Assembly (NCBI GenBank): GCA_902478765.1
Contig: CABSMN010000047.1
Coordinates: 1 to 7,505, forward strand
Reading direction: 5' to 3'
From: an uncultured Collinsella sp.
GTDB taxonomy: Bacteria; Actinomycetota; Coriobacteriia; Coriobacteriales; Coriobacteriaceae
Length of the DNA stretch: 7,505 nucleotides
Each line of letters opens with the position of its first letter. Position 1 is the first letter of the stretch. This document shows, one piece after another, positions 1 through 7,505 of this stretch. The notes under the pieces are model-generated. The model did no database searches and was not told the DNA's origin. It saw only the letters and a list, made by a program, of their open reading frames with translations. Made by a program: the position numbers and the translations under genes.

Positions 1-783
1 CTCTTTAAACTGAAGATAGTCTTCAACAAGGTTACAGTTATTATTTGTTAAGGTCGCTCTTGCGCCGAAGGGGAACGACTCGGAAAAACGACGAACGTTT
101 TTGTCGATATCGGAGAAAGAGCCGCCTCCCGTCTTGTACGGGCGCGATGCATCGTGCTTGCATCCTGTACCATCGAGACTAATCAGAACAGAAAACCCGT
201 GCTCCTTGAAAGAATTCACAGCAGTGTCATTCAAAAGCGTTCCGTTGGTCGTAATAGAATAGGTAAAGTTTCTATTGGGGTATATTCTTTTTGAATAGTC
301 GACCGTTTTCCATATCAGCGGCTCGTTAATCATGGGTTCCCCACCAAAAAAGACGATCGCAAGCGTTTCGTTTTCCGATGAACTTGCGACGAGGTAGTCG
401 ACCGCCTTGAAGGCTATCTCGTCTGTCATCAGCAGAGGAGACGTTCCATAATCTCCTTTACCGGCAAAACAGTAACTACAACCAAGGTTGCATGCATGTG
501 AAACGTGGAGTTCGATGGATCTAAGTTTTCGAGGCGTGTCTTTTGTTAAGAAAGTCCGCTCAGACAATCGTTGATACTCATCAATGTCGTCTTCAAGTTC
601 TGCTATGGTCGTTTGGTCGTAGCCTTTCGCAGCAAGTGACTTTGTTAGCAACTTCGAGTTGACCGTTCTTCCCGATGCTTCAAATATGCGAAGCGCATCT
701 TCTGATGCTTGGTCAACCTGAAAGCAATTGCGAGTGACCTCATCGAAGCAGTAACGACGATCACTTACTGAGAAAAAATGCAT
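1..783 (-). CDS. Radical SAM peptide maturase, SCIFF/QhpD-like, partial (3' end beyond left edge)
   Basis: The first 261 codons of a minus-strand gene are open to the left edge without a stop. The start is ATG at 783-781, with GAGG five bases upstream (792-789) and an in-frame TAA further upstream. Residues 98-105 read CNLGCSYC, the CX3CX2C motif that binds the SAM-cleaving 4Fe-4S cluster. It is followed by FAGKGDYG (106-113), a signature shared with SCIFF and QhpD-type maturases. GGEP (147-150), TTNGTLLN (178-185) and ISLDG (201-205) are further conserved elements of the SAM-binding barrel. The roughly 80 residues before the cysteines look like the peptide-recognition (RRE-like) N-terminal domain of such enzymes. 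The C-terminal SPASM/auxiliary-cluster region would lie outside the window. Known members install thioether or other crosslinks in a small precursor peptide. The substrate here is unknown and no convincing precursor is visible. Codon use (ATA, AGA, TTA, CTA, TCA) and AT-richness differ sharply from nifJ and arcC, suggesting transfer. Confidence 0.9.
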   Translation of the reverse strand, partial: MHFFSVSDRRYCFDEVTRNCFQVDQASEDALRIFEASGRTVNSKLLTKSLAAKGYDQTTIAELEDDIDEYQRLSERTFLTKDTPRKLRSIELHVSHACNLGCSYCFAGKGDYGTSPLLMTDEIAFKAVDYLVASSSENETLAIVFFGGEPMINEPLIWKTVDYSKRIYPNRNFTYSITTNGTLLNDTAVNSFKEHGFSVLISLDGTGCKHDASRPYKTGGGSFSDIDKNVRRFSESFPFGARATLTNNNCNLVEDYLQFKE

Positions 784-1299
784 ACGTTCCTCAATTTCAT
801 GCTGGACTGGCACTAACCTTGTTTATTGTTGCGCAGCTATAAAAAACCACCAGCGGGGATTCGGTGTGCGGCCCAATCGGACTCCCAAAAGGTTCTATTT
901 GAGACTGGCAAGCTTTGTGTTGTTGGCACTTCGACAGCGCTCTTTATTCCAACATGGAGCCTCGCAGTTTGAGTCGACTTGCCTCTGGAAGGTCCGATCT
1001 TAACTTGATTTAGGATGAAAACAGATTACAGGCGCGCTCCTCTAGAAAGAAAGGAAACCAATCGCCGCCTTTCACCAGGAAAGTTTTTATAGCCCACCTC
1101 GAGCAAAATGAAAGATGCGAGAGCGATTGGGGAACAACGCGAATCTCCCCTTTTGGGTGGGAGCGAGCCTTCAGCCACCGGCGAACGACTCGCCCTGGTC
1201 AGAATCTGGAAGTGGTGCCGGGCCGCTTGGGCCTCCCCGGTGACTTCGTGGGGCTTACCTGCCTGACGTCGAGGAGTACATCCGCAAGATTCGTTCCCT
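784..1299. other. Gene-poor stretch; possible decayed coding remnants in 1140-1325
   Basis: No intact gene can be supported here. 784-1020 is AT-rich like the radical SAM gene and must carry its promoter. A T-run on the minus strand (846-841) follows only a weak 4-bp stem. From about 1140 composition becomes GC-rich and short coding-like pieces appear in different plus frames: a GLPGDF-like piece at 1227-1244, and a piece reading DVEEYIRKIRSLCR at 1265-1306 with typical high-GC codons that stops at TAG 1325. None has a start and a ribosome-binding site. This may be a gene broken by small indels, possibly the lost 5' part of the following FHA gene, but the evidence is only codon-style and reading-frame switching. 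Confidence 0.35.
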
Positions 1300-1779
1300 A
1301 TGCCGTTTGCTCTCACGCCCGCCTTAGTTCCAAGTCGGGCGAGCCGCCGCGCTCATGCGACCCGTGGCGGCGACACGTCGACGCCGCGCTCGCTGAGCAC
1401 ATCTTCGGTCGCGGGCGAGCACGAGGTCGCGCCGGCGCATCCGCTGGGACTGCTGTGCGTGCAAAACGGCTACGTGGTGAGCGTCCCGCGCTGGATTCAG
1501 CCGAGTGAGGAAGGCGTTGAGATCGGCGCGCTGGCAACGGGGGAGGGCGGCATCACCGACGACGTCTCGGCCCGCCATGCCCATATCTGGTGCGATGCTC
1601 AAAATATCTGGCACGTCGAGGACTTGTCGTCCACCAACGGAACCATGGTGGTAAACGGCGCGACGAACGTCTGCATCCAGGTCGAGCCCGGCCGCTCCGC
1701 TCAGCTCAACCCCGGCGACGAGCTCAGACTTGGCGAATCCACCACCTACGCTATCCTCCTCGGCGTCGGCGCCCTCTAG
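1300..1779 (+). CDS. Small FHA-domain protein
   Basis: The 159-residue product carries one forkhead-associated (FHA) domain in its C-terminal two thirds (about 50-157). FHA domains bind phosphothreonine peptides and typically act with Ser/Thr kinases or as scaffolds. Core motifs are VSARHAHI (89-96), giving the conserved Ser90 and His93, and DLSSTNGT (108-115), giving Asn113. LNPGDELRLGES (136-147) forms the final strands. The Arg that normally follows the Gly before the Ser-x-x-His loop is replaced: the sequence is EIGALATG, with Ala77 after Gly76. No signal peptide or membrane segment is seen. ATG 1300 is the first start after an in-frame TGA (1264) but has no ribosome-binding site. The first 45 residues are Ser/Thr/Ala/Arg-rich and may not be real protein. 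GTG 1459 (GGGA at 1446-1449) would start right at the domain. The reading frame of the domain is secure; the start is not. The partner kinase is not in the window. Confidence 0.7.
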   Translation: MPFALTPALVPSRASRRAHATRGGDTSTPRSLSTSSVAGEHEVAPAHPLGLLCVQNGYVVSVPRWIQPSEEGVEIGALATGEGGITDDVSARHAHIWCDAQNIWHVEDLSSTNGTMVVNGATNVCIQVEPGRSAQLNPGDELRLGESTTYAILLGVGAL

Positions 1780-1860
1780 TCGGCAGATGGGGACGTTCCT
1801 TTTATGCCGGCACTCCGGGACACTCCATGGCGCGCCAGGGCCAATCGCCCGGGGACGAAG
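1780..1860. repeat. Possible dispersed repeat downstream of the FHA gene
   Basis: This non-coding stretch begins right after the FHA stop codon and contains GGGGACGTTCCTTTTATG (1789-1806) followed by CCGGCACTCCGGGACACTCC. It is bracketed in part by CGGCA (1781-1785) and TGCCG (1805-1809). From memory, GGGGACGTTCC and GGGACA-type blocks recur between genes of many anaerobes. Only one copy lies in this window, so repeat status is inferred, not shown. Confidence 0.25.
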
Positions 1861-1890
1861 CGTTCATTTTGGCCCTTGGCGGTCACCCGA

Positions 1891-1904
1891 GGTAAACCTT
1901 TACC
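1891..1904. promoter_or_regulatory. Palindrome upstream of the nifJ promoter (candidate operator)
   Basis: GGTAAA-CC-TTTACC is a perfect 6-2-6 inverted repeat. It is nested in a wider pair, GGCGGT (1878-1883) and ACCGCC (1902-1907). It ends about 40 bases before the candidate -10 box TACAAT (1944-1949), where an activator or a repressor could act. No known regulator consensus (FNR, Rex) was recognised, so the binding protein is unknown. Confidence 0.3.
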
Positions 1905-1916
1905 GCCCACCTATAT

Positions 1917-1949
1917 TTGTCGAAATTACACTTGGCGGCGGGGTACAAT
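1917..1949 (+). promoter_or_regulatory. Candidate nifJ promoter
   Basis: TACAAT at 1944-1949 is a good sigma-70-type -10 box in otherwise GC-rich DNA. The best -35 candidate is TTGTCG at 1917-1922, but the spacer would be 21 bases, which is long. The -10 is therefore the firmer half. Transcription would begin near 1956 and give a leader of roughly 275 nt before nifJ. Confidence 0.35.
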
Positions 1950-2230
1950 AAACCCGCATGCGGATTTCCGTTGCGGGTGCCTCCCATCGCCGGGGCGTGC
2001 CCGGGAGCATCCGGCATGCGGCCTTTGCGGCGCTCGGTCATGTGCAAGACGGGCAGCTGGGCCTGTGGAGTGCGTGCAGCCCTCCTCGCCTCGGCATGCC
2101 TTCTCTCCACGCCATGTACCTGCTGCTGAGCCTGCCTGCCAGATGATTGGAAGCAACAGCGAAAATCCCATCACGCCAATATCCCGGCGATCGCCGGGGC
2201 CTGTATACCTATATGAGAGGAGAGGGGTAT
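1950..2230 (+). other. Long GC-rich structured 5' leader of nifJ
   Basis: This stretch has no supported gene. Several inverted repeats can fold in the transcript: the palindrome CCGCATGCGG (1954-1963); CTCCC (1981-1985) with GGGAG (2003-2007) around GGGC-GT-GCCC (1993-2002); GGGCAGC (2051-2057) with GCAGCCC (2076-2082, one A-A mismatch); the perfect 16-bp palindrome CCCGGCGATCGCCGGG (2183-2198); and a small hairpin around the ribosome-binding site (2204-2231). I recognise no known riboswitch class. The structures suggest, but do not prove, post-transcriptional control of nifJ. Confidence 0.4.

Positions 2231-2231
<1 letters not shown>
2204..2231 (+). promoter_or_regulatory. nifJ ribosome-binding site in a hairpin loop
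   Basis: AGGAGAGGGG (2218-2227) is a strong Shine-Dalgarno sequence; its AGGAG core is eight bases before ATG 2231, and it decides the start. TATACC (2204-2209) can pair with GGTATA (2226-2231), putting most of the site in a 16-nt loop and pairing the A of the start codon. The site itself is secure; regulation by the fold is inferred. Confidence 0.8.
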
Positions 2232-5770
<3,539 letters not shown>

Positions 5771-5780
5771 GTCTCCCACC

Positions 5781-5905
5781 GCAGGATCTGAGGGCTAACC
5801 TTCGCGGACGTCCTCGGACATGAAAGAACCCCCGCTGCGCACTACGTGCGGCGGGGGTTCTTTCGTCCTGCGGAGTGTCCGCGAAGGTTAGCCCTCAGAT
5901 CCTGC
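5781..5905. repeat. 125-nt near-palindrome: perfect 29-bp inverted repeat around a terminator
   Basis: The arms 5781-5809 and 5877-5905 are perfect 29-base reverse complements, checked base by base. The left arm starts GCAGGATCTG and the right arm ends CAGATCCTGC. Inside, a partly mismatched section (about 12 bases per side, several G-T pairs) leads to the 14-bp terminator stem at 5822-5864. The whole folds as one stem of about 55 positions per side. It begins ten bases after the nifJ stop codon. No clear target-site duplication flanks it. It is far larger than a simple terminator needs and may be a mobile or dispersed palindromic element, or an RNA-stabilising hairpin. Confidence 0.85.
5822..5864 (+). 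terminator. Intrinsic terminator after nifJ, probably bidirectional
   Basis: GAAAGAACCCCCGC (5822-5835) pairs perfectly with GCGGGGGTTCTTTC (5851-5864). Inside, CGCAC-TAC-GTGCG (5838-5850) extends the stem beyond a two-base bulge. The stem has an A-rich foot on one side and TTCTTT on the other, so it could stop transcription from both directions, although no minus-strand gene is seen to its right. Confidence 0.85.
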
Positions 5906-5976
5906 TACGACTACGTCCTCGGATTGTGTGGGCGGATGAAGGACGTGGTTGGTGGGGATGCGTGTCCCCTTCGCTG

Positions 5977-6079
5977 TTTCGCGGCTTTGCCGCGAAAGGC
6001 GCGCCACTTTGGGTATAGAGGGGGACTTGGTTGTTGTTGCCTTCTATCCCTTTTGCTTTTTCGCGTCTTTGCCGCGAAA
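5977..6079. repeat. Pair of near-identical 21-nt hairpins
   Basis: 5977-5997 is a perfect hairpin, TTTCGCGGC-TTT-GCCGCGAAA. 6059-6079 is the same 21 bases with one change (G to T at 6066), which breaks one pair. The copies are in direct orientation 82 bases apart and each is followed by a GCGCG-rich stretch. Between them GGG-T-ATAGA (6011-6019) and TCTATCCC (6043-6050) can also pair. The arrangement resembles paired REP-type palindromes, but no copy number can be judged from one window. Confidence 0.55.
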
Positions 6080-6134
6080 CGCGCGGCGAGGATTTCTTGG
6101 CTATTCTTTTTGATGGATGAAAAGCCGCTTGTTT

Positions 6135-6189
6135 TTGCAGGGGTGCATACTCGTCCTATAAGTGCATAGAATCTCGTATAGTGCGAGTA
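6135..6189 (+). promoter_or_regulatory. Candidate promoter with overlapping inverted repeat, far upstream of arcC
   Basis: TTGCAG (6135-6140), a 16-base spacer and TATAAG (6157-6162) make a plausible promoter. TACTCG (6148-6153) and CGAGTA (6184-6189) form an inverted repeat over the -10 and the expected start. TGCATA occurs twice (6144-6149, 6163-6168), and a second box, TATAGT, lies at 6177-6182. If used for arcC, the leader would be about 300 nt. A closer promoter is possible but no clear -35/-10 pair stands out there. Confidence 0.35.
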
Positions 6190-6332
6190 AGATTTTGCGC
6201 TGCCCGTTTTGTGTTTAGCAAAGATATAGTTTGCATAATCCCGTCTAATCCCCGCTCTATTTAAATAAAGTCGCACGTAAATGGCGTAAACATATCTGAG
6301 CTGGGGTTCTGTACGCTGAGCGGATAAAAACG

Positions 6333-6376
6333 ACCGTTCACCGTTCAACTATTTTCAAAATGAATAAAATGAGCGA
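6333..6376. promoter_or_regulatory. Candidate operator region of arcC, with ARG-box-like half
   Basis: AATGAATAAAATGAGCGA (6359-6376) matches the first part of the Bacillus ARG-box consensus, as I recall it, at ten of its first eleven positions, then diverges. It overlaps the palindrome ATTTT-C-AAAAT (6351-6361). Just upstream ACCGTTC occurs twice in tandem (6333-6346). ArgR/AhrC control of a carbamate kinase would make biological sense, but only half a site is convincing. Confidence 0.3.
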
Positions 6377-6466
6377 TAAAGAGAATATAAACCTTAATAA
6401 ACTCGCGTATCGCACGGACGCGGGTTATTAATGGGTTGTAGGCCTTTTACAGAAAGGATTCCAGCA

Positions 6467-7429
6467 ATGTCTAAGCCTCTTGGCAAGCCCGATCGTATTG
6501 TCGTCGCCCTTGGCGGCAACGCCCTCGGCAACAACCCCGTCGAGCAGATCGAGGCCGTGAGCAACACCGCCCACGCTCTCCTCGGTCTCATCGAGCAGGG
6601 CAACGAGATCATCATCACCCACGGCAACGGCCCGCAGGTCGGCATGATCCAGAACGCCTTCGCCGCTGCCCACGATGCCATCGGTACCCCCGAGATGCCG
6701 CTGCCCGAGTGCGGCGCCATGTCCCAGGGCTACATTGGTTATCACCTGCAGCAGGGCATCGGCCGCGAGATGCACAAGCGCTATAAGCGTTGGCACGCCG
6801 CCACCGTCGTCACCCAGATCGAGTGCGACCCGGATGATCCCGCGTTCAAGAACCCGACTAAGCCGATCGGCCCCTTCTATACCGAGGAGCAGGCCAAGGA
6901 GTTCATGGCCGAGGATCCCTCCAAGGTCTTCGTCGAGGATTCCGGCCGCGGCTGGCGTCGCGTCGTCGCTTCCCCCGATCCCAAGAAAATCGTCGAGGCT
7001 GACTCCATCCTCAACCTGCTCGACAACGAGTTCATCGTCATCGCCTGCGGTGGCGGCGGCATCCCCGTCGTCCGCGACTACGAGAACAAGGGCTGCTACA
7101 AGGGCGTTCCCGCCGTCATCGACAAGGACCTGGGCGGCGAGCTGCTGGCCGAGGACTGCGATGCTGACGTTCTGTTCCTGCTGACCGCCGTTGAGCATGT
7201 CGCCATCAACTTTGGCAAGCCCAACCAGGAGGAGCTCGAGGAGCTCACCGCCGACGAGGCCGAGCGCCTGGCCGACGAGGGTCAGTTCGGCAAGGGTTCC
7301 ATGGAGCCCAAGGTCCGCGCTGCCATCAAGTTCGCCCGTTCCCGCAAGGGCCGCACCTGCATCATCGGTGCTCTGGACAAGGCCGCCGAGACCATGGCCG
7401 GCCTCTCCGGTACCCGCATCCACGAGTAG
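6467..7429 (+). CDS. arcC: Carbamate kinase
   Basis: This cytoplasmic enzyme of the amino-acid kinase family interconverts ATP plus carbamate with ADP plus carbamoyl phosphate. In fermenters it usually runs toward ATP, as the last step of arginine deiminase or related ureido degradation. The 320-residue product is near the usual length (about 310) and complete. Family motifs are in order: VVALGGNAL near the N-terminus, THGNGPQVG, PECGAMSQGYIGY, KPIGPFYT, VEDSGRGWRRVVASPDP, ACGGGGIPV, PAVIDKDLGGELLAED, LLTAVEHVAINFGKP, and FGKGSMEPKVRAAIKF. ATG 6467 is chosen because AGAAAGGA (6451-6458) lies eight bases upstream; the in-frame ATG 6431 has no such site and would add 12 unconserved residues. 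No arcA or arcB lies within the window: the gene is preceded by 561 nt of non-coding DNA and followed by a hairpin, so it may stand alone or lead genes beyond the right edge. Codon use matches nifJ. Confidence 0.96.
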   Translation: MSKPLGKPDRIVVALGGNALGNNPVEQIEAVSNTAHALLGLIEQGNEIIITHGNGPQVGMIQNAFAAAHDAIGTPEMPLPECGAMSQGYIGYHLQQGIGREMHKRYKRWHAATVVTQIECDPDDPAFKNPTKPIGPFYTEEQAKEFMAEDPSKVFVEDSGRGWRRVVASPDPKKIVEADSILNLLDNEFIVIACGGGGIPVVRDYENKGCYKGVPAVIDKDLGGELLAEDCDADVLFLLTAVEHVAINFGKPNQEELEELTADEAERLADEGQFGKGSMEPKVRAAIKFARSRKGRTCIIGALDKAAETMAGLSGTRIHE

Positions 7430-7451
7430 CCCCTACTCCGTTGCCTCTCCC

Positions 7452-7475
7452 GTGGGCGCCAGGCAAAGCGCCCAC
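7452..7475. terminator. Hairpin downstream of arcC, possible terminator
   Basis: GTGGGCGC (7452-7459) and GCGCCCAC (7468-7475) form a perfect 8-bp stem with an 8-base loop, 22 bases after the arcC stop. There is no T-run after it (AAACTAGCC follows), so it is a weak intrinsic terminator at best. Confidence 0.4.
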
Positions 7476-7505
7476 AAACTAGCCTCTCTTCATGAGCCCC
7501 GCAGT

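Larger units (their letters stand above)
5906..6466. other. 561-nt intergenic region between nifJ and arcC
   Basis: No gene is supported here; the open frames lack ribosome-binding sites and recognisable products. 5906-6100 is GC-rich and holds two near-identical hairpins (5977-5997, 6059-6079). From about 6110 the DNA becomes AT-rich and carries the candidate arcC promoter and operator sites. An 11-base block, ACGTCCTCGGA (5913-5923), repeats one inside the preceding palindrome (5808-5818). Confidence 0.6.

Noticed and set aside
837..929. A 30-residue GTG-started minus-strand frame just upstream of the radical SAM gene, as a precursor peptide
   Set aside because: It has no credible ribosome-binding site, no cysteine, no leader/core pattern and no ATG. 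It is the only small frame there, so it is noted but not supported.
1069..1088. A possible plus-strand terminator, CTTTC-ACCAG-GAAAG-TTTTT
   Set aside because: It has only five pairs and no plus-strand gene ends before it.
1026..1316. A 96-codon minus-strand frame upstream of the radical SAM gene
   Set aside because: It has no ribosome-binding site or domain, and composition changes within it. It is best seen as chance.
2040..2129. A 29-residue plus-strand frame with six cysteines in the nifJ leader
   Set aside because: It has no ribosome-binding site and lies in GC-rich structured leader sequence; the cysteines probably come from TGC-rich composition.
2147..2230. An extended nifJ start at ATG 2147
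   Set aside because: The 28 extra residues are not PFOR-like and pass through the leader palindrome. ATG 2231 has a strong ribosome-binding site and gives family-consistent residue numbering.
5846..6169. A 107-codon plus-strand frame after nifJ
   Set aside because: It starts inside the terminator stem and crosses the inverted repeat and both hairpins, with no ribosome-binding site.
5911..6348. A 145-codon minus-strand frame between nifJ and arcC
   Set aside because: The start is TTG without a ribosome-binding site, and it spans the hairpin repeats and the AT-rich promoter region. The product resembles no family.
6428..7423. A minus-strand open frame of 331 codons over arcC
   Set aside because: It is the same complementary-codon effect on a gene with all carbamate kinase motifs.

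Overview
The window looks like chromosome of a strictly anaerobic, GC-rich gut actinobacterium of the class Coriobacteriia, most likely Collinsella or a close relative. This is inferred from the strong G/C-ending codon bias of the two long genes, from a homodimer-type pyruvate:ferredoxin oxidoreductase as the pyruvate-cleaving enzyme, and from a solitary carbamate kinase. No rRNA, tRNA, CRISPR array or transposase gene is visible.

Layout: 1-783 (minus strand) is the N-terminal 261 codons of a radical SAM peptide maturase of the SCIFF/QhpD type, cut by the left edge. It is visibly more AT-rich and uses rare codons, so it looks like accessory, transferred DNA. 784-1299 has no convincing gene but holds coding-like scraps in different frames. 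1300-1779 (plus) is a small FHA-domain protein whose N-terminal end is doubtful. 1780-2230 is a long upstream region for the next gene, with a short palindrome, a candidate -10 box and a GC-rich structured leader. 2231-5770 (plus) is nifJ (1179 aa), complete, with all catalytic residues and iron-sulfur ligands I could check. 5771-6466 is a long intergenic region. It opens with a 125-nt hairpin built from a perfect 29-bp inverted repeat around an intrinsic terminator, continues with two nearly identical small hairpins, and ends in an AT-rich promoter region for the last gene. 6467-7429 (plus) is arcC (320 aa), complete, followed by an 8-bp hairpin.

How the genes work together: nifJ turns pyruvate into acetyl-CoA, CO2 and reduced ferredoxin. 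arcC can make ATP from carbamoyl phosphate. Both are fermentative energy genes but are separately transcribed units, divided by a strong terminator and about 560 nt of regulatory DNA. The radical SAM gene is functionally unrelated. It points to a ribosomally made, post-translationally modified peptide (RiPP) locus continuing off the left edge, and is the best lead to a less-described system here.
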